From: H111-94 sp034436045
GTDB taxonomy: Bacteria > Chloroflexota > Ktedonobacteria > Ktedonobacterales > Ktedonobacteraceae
Direction: 5' to 3'
Length of the DNA stretch: 13,957 nucleotides
Assembly (NCBI GenBank): GCA_034436045.1
Contig: DAOTVZ010000269.1
Span: 1-13,957 of the forward strand
In this document: positions 6,650-12,799 of the stretch, in pieces
Numbering within the stretch: the first letter of the stretch is position 1
Layout: the number at the start of each line of letters is the position of its first letter
The notes under the pieces: model-generated
Seen by the model: the letters and a program-made list of their open reading frames with translations, nothing else
The model's database searches: none
Told to the model about the DNA's origin: nothing
Program-made: the position numbers and the translations under genes

Positions 6650-9178
6650 CTAGTCCTCGTTATGCAAGAGCGGTGTCTGGCCTCGCCGCTTTAAGTCTTC
6701 AATGAGTTGTTCCAGGCCGGAACGCCGCAAGATAGCCAGCGTCGCATGCACAGGATATACTACATGAGAATCAAACGAAGTGGTGGCCGAAAGTTCGCGC
6801 ATCACAGTGGTATCTGCCGCTTGCAACATAGCTACCTGGGTGTAGATACGCACCCGCCCATAGTTAGCCGCCCAGCGTTCGAGTTGTGCCAGCAGAGGTT
6901 GTAAGGCGGGTTGATCTGCTATGTGGGTACGCAGCAGGTTTAGCAACGCCTCGACACGTAAGCCGCGACTGAGGGCCTGGCTCAGAGCTTGTGGAGTCAG
7001 GCGATAACAGAGCATACCATTGCGCACGCCACCACGAGCCGCGAAATCTTCCAGCAGATGAATAATCGGCCAGGTCTGCATCGAACTCTCAACCTGGATT
7101 TCATTCTCACCCGTGATCTCAAAACCCTCGAAGCGCGCCCCGACCTCGCTCGCTGCCGATTGCACCGGTGCGCCAGCAGCATCCCCATGTAGCAACCACT
7201 CCGCCATTGGTGTCAGACGAAAGGCCACCAGTCGCCCCTCTGTATTCAGCGCAATATCGCATAGGCCCCACCAGTACAAAGGGCCACGTAGCAGGCGCGC
7301 TAGATAATAATATTCGGCGCGCATCCAGTCGCTAAGAGAGAGAGGACGCAATGCGCGCCCCTCTTCGCGCTCCAGCCACCAGTGAGGTGATGGGAAGAGG
7401 CGCTGCCGACGCTGTAAAAATAACGGATTCAAGCGGTAGATGAAGCGTGCAAAGGCCGCGAAATTGCACCAGCGATTGATCGGCACCTGAGCCAGCAGAG
7501 CCACCAGTGTCTGGCGGGCCTCGCTATTCTCCGCTTCCAGTTCGCCAGCACGTAAGAGAGGGCGGCGCAGCGAGGTTGTACGGCAACGCACCCGTACCCC
7601 ATCCTCCTGTAACTCAAATAGCTCTTCATAGGAGGCCTCGGTCAACCAGAGTTCAAACAGGTCGCGCGTGACCTCGGCATGGTTGGAGCCGAGCAGCAGA
7701 GCAGCGGCGGTGGTTAGGACGCGATATCCTGCGGATTGCGCAGACACGCTCTCGGTATAGACCACACCAGCCAGGCGCAGCAGGCGCACCGCGAACCGCA
7801 ACAATGGCACACTATAGGGGATCATCCGTTGCAAAAAGGAGAGCATAGCAGCAGAGGGCCGGTCATCGGGAGCCGGTAGTGCAATCGAGCTATCCGACGT
7901 CAGGGGTACGGTTGAACGACCAGAGCCGATGCCGCGCGCAGACGAGGTTGCAGTGCCAGCCTCGTCGCGCTGTTCTGCGCGCTCTTGCTGGTAGCCCTCC
8001 AGCGCGCGCGCTACCAGCAAGAGCGCGGAAAGCAGGCGATATGGCTCGGCAAGACGCACAACCGGCTTGCTCTCCGTTTCAGTAAACTGTTCTATGTCGA
8101 ACGGCGTCGTTGGCACGGAGACACGTAAGGCGTTACGCACTTCAAGCGGAACAAACCAACCGACATCCAGCAGGGAACCACTCAGGCCGACGCGCACCTG
8201 CGGCGCGTTGTTCAGGCTGGCACGGAACAACAGCCCCTTACTCTGTAAAACTGTCAATGCCTGCTGTAGCTGCGGCGGCTGACCCAGGCCAAAGCGCTCA
8301 AACATGCTGTGCAGGTCGTCGTCGGTGATAGCCCCCCCTATCAGTGTCAGGGCTGCCATCAACTGACGCTGCTGCTTCTCCAGTGCCAACGCCACATGCC
8401 GCACCCGCTCCGGCTGGCACAACACTGCGTAAACGGCCTCAACCAGTTGCTGCTTCGACAATCCATTCGTGCTGATCTCATATTCGCGTGCGATGCCTCG
8501 CAGTTCACTCAAGCTCAGTTGCGCCAGCACATCGAGCAGGTTACACAGTGGTGCAGGGCCACGCGGCTTAATAGGAGTTCTGAAAGCTGAGGAGAGAACG
8601 GGTTTCGCCGTGTGACCTACCAGCGCTATCGCGTCCAGGTCCGTCACGCGCTCTTCCCCGAAAGACACTCCTACGCCAGATTGCTCTGACTGCTCGGAAG
8701 ACGACAGCAGGGTGCTCGCGCCATCCAGAGCCTCGGTTGTTTGTTGAGCAGGCAAGAACACAGATGTCTCTTGCGTAGTCAGGCCGGTGAACGAGTAGGG
8801 GTGGTTGATCCAGTGGTAGAGCAGAGCACAGGCATGTGCGCAGGGAGCAGATGAAGAGGTATTACAGGTGCAGGTGCTTCTCCAATCGGTGAGACTATCG
8901 AGTATAATTTCGGGGGTATATTGATAACGGTGATCTTCGGCTAACAAGGATGAGTAACCATCTACTGGATTTGACGCTGTTGCAGCTACTTCTAGTGTAA
9001 CATCAGGGAGGCGCGGTACTATTACCACACCTGTTAGATACGTATCCTGTCGTTGCGCTTGTCGTACTCCTCCCAATCGTTCGTATTCTTGTCCCAGCGC
9101 GGCTACGCTCAGACCGGCCATACGAATGATATCGGCGGCCCGTAGACGTTGTAACACGACCGGTACAACATTCTCCAT
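6650..9178 (-). CDS. SWIM zinc-finger / helicase-associated domain protein
   Basis: An 842-aa protein and the first gene of a two-gene operon. Near the N terminus is a SWIM zinc motif CxC-x7-CxH (Cys103, Cys105, Cys113, His115). A SAP/Rho-N-like helical segment is seen at about 218-252 (LSLSELRGIAREYEIS, GLSKQQLVEAV). There are Ser/Thr-rich linkers at about 140-165 and 395-440. The C-terminal part (about 675-832) matches the layout of the helicase-associated domain in the downstream gene: EIQVESSMQTWPIIHLLEDF, then YRLTPQALSQALSRGL, then ERWAANYGRV. SWIM and SAP-type motifs suggest nucleic-acid or protein binding; no catalytic motif was found. The ATG at 9176-9178 is preceded by AAGG at good distance. 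An extended -10 promoter is seen about 135 nt upstream. A perfect 18-bp inverted repeat lies inside the gene at codons 384-400. The partner helicase that such proteins often accompany is not in this window. Confidence 0.75.
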   Translation of the reverse strand: MENVVPVVLQRLRAADIIRMAGLSVAALGQEYERLGGVRQAQRQDTYLTGVVIVPRLPDVTLEVAATASNPVDGYSSLLAEDHRYQYTPEIILDSLTDWRSTCTCNTSSSAPCAHACALLYHWINHPYSFTGLTTQETSVFLPAQQTTEALDGASTLLSSSEQSEQSGVGVSFGEERVTDLDAIALVGHTAKPVLSSAFRTPIKPRGPAPLCNLLDVLAQLSLSELRGIAREYEISTNGLSKQQLVEAVYAVLCQPERVRHVALALEKQQRQLMAALTLIGGAITDDDLHSMFERFGLGQPPQLQQALTVLQSKGLLFRASLNNAPQVRVGLSGSLLDVGWFVPLEVRNALRVSVPTTPFDIEQFTETESKPVVRLAEPYRLLSALLLVARALEGYQQERAEQRDEAGTATSSARGIGSGRSTVPLTSDSSIALPAPDDRPSAAMLSFLQRMIPYSVPLLRFAVRLLRLAGVVYTESVSAQSAGYRVLTTAAALLLGSNHAEVTRDLFELWLTEASYEELFELQEDGVRVRCRTTSLRRPLLRAGELEAENSEARQTLVALLAQVPINRWCNFAAFARFIYRLNPLFLQRRQRLFPSPHWWLEREEGRALRPLSLSDWMRAEYYYLARLLRGPLYWWGLCDIALNTEGRLVAFRLTPMAEWLLHGDAAGAPVQSAASEVGARFEGFEITGENEIQVESSMQTWPIIHLLEDFAARGGVRNGMLCYRLTPQALSQALSRGLRVEALLNLLRTHIADQPALQPLLAQLERWAANYGRVRIYTQVAMLQAADTTVMRELSATTSFDSHVVYPVHATLAILRRSGLEQLIEDLKRRGQTPLLHNED
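7978..8027. repeat. perfect 18-bp inverted repeat inside the SWIM gene
   Basis: Arms at 7978-7995 (CGCGCTCTTGCTGGTAGC) and 8010-8027 (GCTACCAGCAAGAGCGCG) are perfect complements around a 14-nt GC-rich loop. It lies within the coding frame, encoding the Leu/Ala/Gln/Glu-rich stretch around residues 384-400, so it would form a very stable mRNA hairpin. No T-run follows on either strand. Confidence 0.85.
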
Positions 9179-9312
9179 AACAGCCTTTTCACCAGTGTCT
9201 TTTATTCGTGCCAGACCATTCAGACGCTATGAGTTCTGCCCGTCAGACAAGATAAGGCGTGTAAAAACGCTTTGAGACTACATCCTCTAAACGGGTCAAT
9301 ATACTTTGAGCT

Positions 9313-9342
9313 ATAATAGCATGAAAAGTAGTTATCGGTCAA
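9313..9342 (-). promoter_or_regulatory. candidate promoter of the SWIM/helicase-associated operon
   Basis: On the minus strand there is -35 TTGACC (complement of 9337-9342), an 18-nt spacer and -10 TATTAT (complement of 9313-9318) preceded by TGC, an extended -10. The leader to the ATG would be about 130 nt. The -10 sits in the near-palindrome GCTATAATAGC, so a TATAAT is also present on the plus strand, but without a matching -35. Confidence 0.5.
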
Positions 9343-9430
9343 TTCCATGTACGACTTCACGGTTCATGCAAGGATAGTCACATTGACCCATCAAAAAACC
9401 CGGAGCGCGCCGGATTGGCTCATTCAGACA

Positions 9431-9459
9431 TTGACTTTCCCATGTCAGGCGCTTATAGT
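9431..9459 (+). promoter_or_regulatory. promoter of the 80-aa ORFan
   Basis: The -35 TTGACT (9431-9436), a 17-nt spacer and the -10 TATAGT (9454-9459) match the housekeeping consensus well. The start point should be near 9466, which decides against the upstream ATG at 9347 and in favour of the internal starts at 9479 or 9542. Confidence 0.65.
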
Positions 9460-9541
9460 TTCTAAAGAAGCATGCTGTATGTCATCTGTAGCCATTACTC
9501 ACGCGGTCAGCGGGCCGCCATTAGCGAAAGGTTCGCATGCG

Positions 9542-9784
9542 ATGCCCAACATTTTTCAACTTCTGGCCAATGAAGAGAAATTGACGGACGAGCTATTCGC
9601 CTTCATCACCGATCACAATGCCGATAGTCGCAACGAACGCGCCATTATCAGCGTCCTCCACGAAGTAGCGCCTTACATGGTGGATGTCGCCGAGTGCATG
9701 ATTATCGATGGCGTTGAAGAACGCCACTATGTCGAAGAATATGTCCATGCCGTTTTAAGCGGAGAAGGGCGGGAGTTGGAGTGA
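9542..9784 (+). CDS. small hypothetical acidic protein (80 aa)
   Basis: Not recognised. The 80-residue product, starting MPNIFQLLANEEKLTDEL, is acidic, apparently all-helical and without signal peptide or membrane segment, so it should be cytosolic. The frame is open back to 9347, but a consensus promoter at 9431-9459 lies inside that extension. AAAGG (9527-9531) 10 nt before the ATG at 9542 makes this the preferred start; ATG 9479 (MSSVAITH...) is the alternative, close to the predicted transcript start and without a clear Shine-Dalgarno. The stop codon is embedded in a 14-bp hairpin shared with the end of the convergent rsmE gene. Function unknown; amino-acid composition resembles small regulatory or adaptor proteins, but that is only an impression. 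Confidence 0.5.
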   Translation: MPNIFQLLANEEKLTDELFAFITDHNADSRNERAIISVLHEVAPYMVDVAECMIIDGVEERHYVEEYVHAVLSGEGRELE

Positions 9785-9808
9785 TACCCTTTATGGGTAT
9801 CACTCCAA
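9776..9808. terminator. 14-bp perfect hairpin between convergent genes
   Basis: TTGGAGTGATACCC (9776-9789) pairs perfectly with GGGTATCACTCCAA (9795-9808) around the 5-nt loop TTTAT. The TGA stop of the 80-aa gene (9782-9784) is inside the left arm, and the rsmE stop follows 2 nt after the right arm. Neither side has a T-run, so it may act as a bidirectional mRNA 3'-end stabiliser or a weak terminator rather than a classic intrinsic one. Confidence 0.6.
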
Positions 9809-9810
9809 GC

Positions 9811-10560
9811 CTACTCCAATTCGTACATGACATTGGCAACAGCGGCCAGGGCTGCCGTCTCCGCGCGCAGGACTCGTGCACCAAGCGAGACGATCTGCAC
9901 GCCACGCCGCTGTGCCAGTATGACCTCTTCCTCCATCAAGCCACCCTCTGGCCCAATAAACAGCACCACGTTGACCGGTTCTCCCGGCTCCCGTGTCTGC
10001 TTTGCAGCACACAAAATATCGCGCAACTGGACATGTTGTTCGTTCTCCCAGGGCATAATGGCAATGGCATCAACTGGATAATCGTTCAACACGCCCAGGA
10101 GCGGACGAACAGGCATCAGGGTCGGCATGCGCGAACGGCCACATTGCTCTGCCGCCTCCTGCACGATACGCTGCCAGCGTTGCATTTTCGTTGAGCCGAC
10201 AGCCTCCAGACCGGCCAGCGAGCGGCGACAGAGCGTTGGCACAAAGGTCGTTACGCCCAGTTCTGTGCCTTTCTCTAGAATCCACTCAAAGCGCGCTGAT
10301 TTGAGCAGTCCCTGACACAAGGTAATCTTGACAGGTGGCTCCGCCTTGCCTGCGCGTTGCTCCAGCACCTCTACCTCAACTAGCTTGCGCTCAACGCCAG
10401 TCACCGCACATACGAATTCTTCTCCACTGTTATCCAGCAGTATCAGCCGTTCCCCCACGACGAGATGCAGTACATCCCGCACCTGATGCGCGGTCTGTTC
10501 TGGTAAACTCAAGCGCTGGGCCGGGCGCAACATATATCTCTCTATAAAAAAGCGGTGCAT
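9811..10560 (-). CDS. rsmE: 16S rRNA (uracil1498-N3)-methyltransferase RsmE
   Basis: RsmE transfers a methyl group from S-adenosylmethionine to N3 of U1498 in 16S rRNA of the 30S subunit. The 249-aa length is normal. An N-terminal PUA-like domain (about 1-70; MHRFFIE, HQVRDVLHLVVGERLILLD) precedes the SPOUT methyltransferase domain. Conserved motifs are EKGTELGV at 96-103, RIVQEAAEQCGRSRMP at 131-146, the SAM-binding knot segment FIGPEGG at 201-207, and SLGARVLRAETA at 225-236. All look intact. The ATG at 10558-10560 gives the canonical start MHRFF; the Shine-Dalgarno is weak. The gene is a single transcription unit, with tRNA-Val diverging upstream and an ORFan converging downstream. No convincing promoter could be picked in the 105 nt between its start and the tRNA promoter. 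Confidence 0.95.
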   Translation of the reverse strand: MHRFFIERYMLRPAQRLSLPEQTAHQVRDVLHLVVGERLILLDNSGEEFVCAVTGVERKLVEVEVLEQRAGKAEPPVKITLCQGLLKSARFEWILEKGTELGVTTFVPTLCRRSLAGLEAVGSTKMQRWQRIVQEAAEQCGRSRMPTLMPVRPLLGVLNDYPVDAIAIMPWENEQHVQLRDILCAAKQTREPGEPVNVVLFIGPEGGLMEEEVILAQRRGVQIVSLGARVLRAETAALAAVANVMYELE

Positions 10561-10665
10561 GCTCAGACTTCGTTTCTCTTATCAGTTATCGGCCATATTT
10601 CTCAGTCTATCACAGGCTGGCCTTACTCATCCACAGATGACATTGAATCTACGCCGCTTTTCCCC

Positions 10666-10694
10666 TTGACAATCCTACAGGACAATGCTATAGT
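10666..10694 (+). promoter_or_regulatory. promoter of tRNA-Val
   Basis: Perfect -35 TTGACA (10666-10671), 17-nt spacer, and -10 TATAGT (10689-10694) preceded by TGC (extended -10). The start point is expected near 10701, only a few bases before the mature tRNA. Confidence 0.85.
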
Positions 10695-10706
10695 ATAGCC
10701 ACGTAA

Positions 10707-10780
10707 GGGCGATTAGCTCAGTTGGTTAGAGCGCCACGTTGACATCGTGGAGGTCACAGATTCGAGTTCTGTATCGCCCA
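10707..10780 (+). tRNA. tRNA-Val (GAC)
   Basis: Cloverleaf of 74 nt. The acceptor is GGGCGAT with ATCGCCC, the D arm GCTCAGTTGGTTAGAGC, the anticodon stem CCACG with CGTGG and loop TTGACAT (anticodon GAC, valine), and the T arm ACAGA-TTCGAGT-TCTGT. The discriminator is A; CCA is not encoded. It is a single-gene unit with its own consensus promoter and terminator. Confidence 0.97.
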
Positions 10781-10788
10781 TGATGGAG

Positions 10789-10820
10789 AGAGGCAACTTC
10801 CAGTGAAGTTGCCTCTTTTT
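10789..10820 (+). terminator. intrinsic terminator of tRNA-Val
   Basis: Perfect 12-bp stem AGAGGCAACTTC (10789-10800) with GAAGTTGCCTCT (10805-10816), tetraloop CAGT, then a T-run to 10820 (five T in all, counting the last stem base). Confidence 0.95.
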
Positions 10821-10857
10821 CACTATCCAAAGGGTAATGCCCACACATACTCACCTT

Positions 10858-11121
10858 TCAGTGTAAGAGTTGCTCACTTTTCACATCATTTACCACTACC
10901 GCCCCTAAGAAGTGGTCCATTGATTGCTGTATGAGTTCTTCAGCAATAGCTTTGACCTGGACCTCGATAGTGATCAGTGTTTCTTCATCCAGTTCATCAC
11001 CACGTTTGTCCTGGAGCATCTCCACCACATCGGCAATATGATTCATGGTGTAAGCACCTACTATTTGCAGTGCGATGGCTCGTGTTTGAGGCGTATTCAG
11101 CGTATTCAAAGCTTCCCTCAC
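10858..11121 (-). CDS. small hypothetical protein (87 aa)
   Basis: Not recognised. A GTG start (11119-11121) is the first possible start after an in-frame TGA five codons upstream. AGGG lies very close to it, and a better-spaced TTG sits at codon 5, so the true start is uncertain. The product is soluble, acidic and predicted to be helical (NHIADVVEMLQDKRGDELDEE, about residues 27-47), with no membrane segment or known motif. It starts 12 nt after the end of the probable frameshifted ORF upstream, suggesting a two-gene minus-strand unit with coupled translation. It ends 37 nt from the tRNA-Val terminator, which faces it. Its size and pairing recall small two-gene modules, but no toxin or antitoxin signature can be claimed. 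Confidence 0.5.
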   Translation of the reverse strand: MREALNTLNTPQTRAIALQIVGAYTMNHIADVVEMLQDKRGDELDEETLITIEVQVKAIAEELIQQSMDHFLGAVVVNDVKSEQLLH

Positions 11122-11133
11122 TTTCCCTGGCGC

Positions 11134-11351
11134 TCAGTGATGAGCCACCAGATGGGTATCAACAACAACATTTTCTTCTTTGGAGGTGATCTCTTCCTCT
11201 GAGAAACCACCATCATCTAACCAACGATCTATCTCCTCAGCCTCAACAACGCTGTCCTGGAAATGAACATCGGGAAGATATATTTGCCTCTATCCCGTTC
11301 CTCTTCTATCACCGCACCCAATGACGAAGCCATTTGTTGTGCAGTAGACAT
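11134..11351 (-). pseudogene. probable frameshifted small gene upstream of the 87-aa ORF
   Basis: Reading from ATG 11351 gives MSTAQQMASSLGAVIEEERD, then the frame soon becomes implausible and stops at 11229-11231. A second frame, open from just after a TAG near residue 20, gives IYLPDVHFQDSVVEAEE followed by IDRWLDDGGFSEEE and ends at TGA 11134-11136, but it lacks any start codon. Joining the two frames around 11280-11290 by a one-base change yields a coherent acidic protein of about 72 residues. The simplest reading is a single-base deletion in a small gene. A sequencing error or, less likely, programmed frameshifting would look the same. The product is not recognised. Confidence 0.45.
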
Positions 11352-11382
11352 AGATGTTCTCTTTCTTTATAAAAGATGACAG

Positions 11383-11392
11383 ATAGTACTAT
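11383..11392. promoter_or_regulatory. 10-bp palindrome upstream of the small minus-strand unit
   Basis: ATAGTACTAT is a perfect palindrome about 30 nt upstream of the ATG at 11351, within a strongly AT-rich spacer (11352-11490). It could be an operator; no clear promoter hexamers could be assigned around it. Confidence 0.25.
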
Positions 11393-11481
11393 TATCGAAG
11401 TAAACAAACAGAAATAAGATGGTATTTGCTCTTTTTCTTAAGAAGAAGTATAGCACAATAAATGATTAATAGCAAGTTTAT

Positions 11482-11533
11482 AAAAAATCTGATACCTTCT
11501 CCTTAATAAAAAAAGGAAGAGGTATCTCTTTTT
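11482..11533. terminator. bidirectional intrinsic terminator
   Basis: The stem GATACCTTCTCCTT (11491-11504) with AAGGAAGAGGTATC (11513-11526) has one mismatch and one G-U pair and an A-rich 8-nt loop. On the plus strand it is followed by TCTTTTT (to 11533); on the minus strand by AGATTTTTT (complement of 11482-11490). On the minus strand it ends the ATPase relic; no plus-strand gene directly precedes it. Confidence 0.7.
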
Positions 11534-11570
11534 ATGGATAGCTTCGTGTATGCTGAAGCATTGGGTCAAG

Positions 11571-12124
11571 TTACTGCTCGGCGAGCATCGCCAGGTAGCT
11601 GAGGGCAGTACGCTCTAGTACCGGCGCGTGTACCTCCTGTGCGTATGCAAGCAGCGAGGTATAGGTTGACCTGGCCTTCTCCCACTCCGCAGTGTTAGAA
11701 GCAGGAGCGCAGGTGTCTCGCTCTTCGTAAAGCGTCGTGCAAGATAATGGAATACGTCGAGTGAGGCAGCATCTGCCCATTGCACATCATCGATACACAA
11801 AATGAGCGGCGCACGTGCCGCCAAAGCCTGTCCCAGGCGCGCTACCGCTTCAAACAGCCGATTGCGTACCACAGATTTCTCTCCGGGAGGAAGAGCGAGA
11901 TCAGGGTAGCGGTCGTGCAGTTCGGGGAGCAAGCGTGCCAGTTCTGCCAGCCATAGATCCGAACACAGGTCATCTGGAGCATTCTCCCGTTCGATACGCA
12001 GGCGCAATGCCTCGATCACAGGCTGATAGGGCATTTGACCACCGGTTTCAAATGCTTGTCCTTGCAACACATCCGCTCCTTCCGTCTCTGCCAAGGCAGG
12101 GTTTACAAAATTATACCTGTGCAT
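11571..12124 (-). pseudogene. relic of an AAA-ATPase/TPR transcriptional activator (LuxR/BTAD type)
   Basis: Only fragments of a normally very large regulator remain. From 12124 the frame reads ADVLQGQAFETGGQMPYQP, WLAELARLLPELHDRYPDL and LILCIDDVQWADAASLD (Walker B Asp112-Asp113) up to LLLTLRS at residue 147. This is the middle of the AAA/NACHT-like ATPase domain typical of such activators. The Walker A region and everything before it are missing; a TAA directly precedes the ATG. At about 11684-11690 the homology jumps to a different frame, giving AEWEKARSTYTSLLAYAQEV and ERTALSYLAMLAEQ, a TPR-like C terminus ending at 11571. So the gene has lost its 5' end and a large internal segment, joined out of frame. 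The DNA-binding domain is absent. Non-functional as an activator. Confidence 0.8.
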
Positions 12125-12130
12125 TTACAT

Positions 12131-12160
12131 TTAACTCTCGTATATACTTTCTGTATTATA
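12131..12160 (+). promoter_or_regulatory. candidate promoter of the Dps gene
   Basis: -35 TTAACT (12131-12136), 17-nt spacer, -10 TATTAT (12154-12159), about 36 nt before the Dps ATG. The same bases give TGCTATAAT on the minus strand, an extended -10 facing the ATPase relic, so the two -10 elements overlap back to back. Confidence 0.45.
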
Positions 12161-12195
12161 GCACACGCTACCGCTTGCGTGAAAGGATCGCTGTC

Positions 12196-12642
12196 ATGAC
12201 GAAGAAAACACATACCTTGTCCGAAGAGCAACAAGCTAAACTGATCGAGTTGTTAAACCGTCGATTAGCCGACGCCATTGATCTCCAATTGCAATGTAGG
12301 CAGGCTTATTGGAACGTCAAAGGGTTTCAATTCATGGCTCTACACGATCTGTTCGACAAGATCGTTGCGGACGTGGAGAAGGATGCCAATCTGATTGCCG
12401 GGCGCATTGTGCAACTGGGTGGCATGGCAGAGGGAACGGCACGTGCGGTCGCCAGGCGCTCATCACTCGATGAATCGCTGGTGATAGCCGAGAGAGGCAG
12501 GCACATTATGACTCTTTCAGCCTCACTCGTCGCCTTTGGTAGAGGGCTGCGCTACGCCTGCGAGCAGGCAATCGAACTGAAAGACACTGATACGACGACT
12601 ATCTTCACAGAGATCGCACGCCGCATCGATACCTGGCTCTGA
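12196..12642 (+). CDS. dps: Dps/ferritin-like protein with degraded ferroxidase site
   Basis: Dps-family protein (148 aa), normally a 12-subunit shell that oxidises and stores iron with H2O2 and protects DNA. The family signature is clear: LLNRRLADAIDLQLQCRQ, WNVKG, ALHDLFDKI, VQLGG. ATG 12196 with AAAGGA 8-9 nt upstream is the correct start; the open frame back to 11815 is antisense to the ATPase relic and spurious. Aligned by eye to E. coli Dps, ligands H51, D78 and E82 are replaced by Tyr38, Asn65 and Gly69, while H63 and D67 are kept as His50 and Asp54. Three of five ferroxidase ligands are therefore changed. The protein ends DTWL at TGA 12640-12642, where the family continues with Trp-Phe-x-Glu; the codons after the stop read FVETSQQTDG to a TAA at 12673-12675, implying TGG changed to TGA. 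It is probably decaying, or repurposed for a non-ferroxidase role. Confidence 0.85.
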   Translation: MTKKTHTLSEEQQAKLIELLNRRLADAIDLQLQCRQAYWNVKGFQFMALHDLFDKIVADVEKDANLIAGRIVQLGGMAEGTARAVARRSSLDESLVIAERGRHIMTLSASLVAFGRGLRYACEQAIELKDTDTTTIFTEIARRIDTWL

Positions 12643-12723
12643 TTTGTTGAGACAAGCCAACAAACGGATGGTTAAGCAAAGAGAGAGTGATATAACACTT
12701 TCATAACGCTTTGTATAACGGTT

Positions 12724-12775
12724 GGAAGGTATGCTCTACATAGAGAACCTTCCCAGGTTCTCCATCAATGGAGAA
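12724..12775 (+). promoter_or_regulatory. leader with mutually exclusive hairpins before the GlsB-type gene
   Basis: Three overlapping pairings are possible: GGAAGGT (12724-12730) with ACCTTCC (12747-12753); GAGAACC (12743-12749) with GGTTCTC (12756-12762); and TTCTCC (12758-12763) with GGAGAA (12770-12775). Neighbouring pairings compete for the same bases, as in attenuator-like leaders. No T-run follows, so any effect would be on mRNA structure or translation. Confidence 0.35.
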
Positions 12776-12799
12776 GGAAAAACGAAGAGAGTGAGATAT

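Larger units (their letters stand above)
9179..9541. other. intergenic region between divergent genes, promoter-rich
   Basis: About 360 nt with no credible gene. The frame from 9347 to 9541 is open, but the good plus-strand promoter at 9431-9459 sits inside it, so translation from 9347 is unlikely. The region holds one minus-strand promoter (9313-9342), the plus-strand promoter, and two copies of GGTCAA (9294-9299 and 9337-9342). The left part (9179-9290) shows nothing recognisable beyond the leader of the 842-aa gene. Confidence 0.6.

Noticed and set aside
9312..9317. Plus-strand TATAAT as a promoter
   Set aside because: No matching -35 at 16-18 nt; better explained as the other strand of the minus promoter's -10.
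10754..10780. tRNA-Val 3' end as an attachment site
   Set aside because: No second copy of this sequence and no integrase was found in the window.
11815..12195. Plus-strand open frame extending the Dps gene upstream by 127 codons
   Set aside because: It is antisense to the ATPase relic; the Dps family starts at MTKKTH with a good ribosome site, and the likely promoter lies inside the extension.
12643..12664. TTTGTTG/CAACAAA hairpin after the Dps stop as a terminator
   Set aside because: Seven AT-rich pairs and no T-run; it overlaps the legible Dps tail instead.
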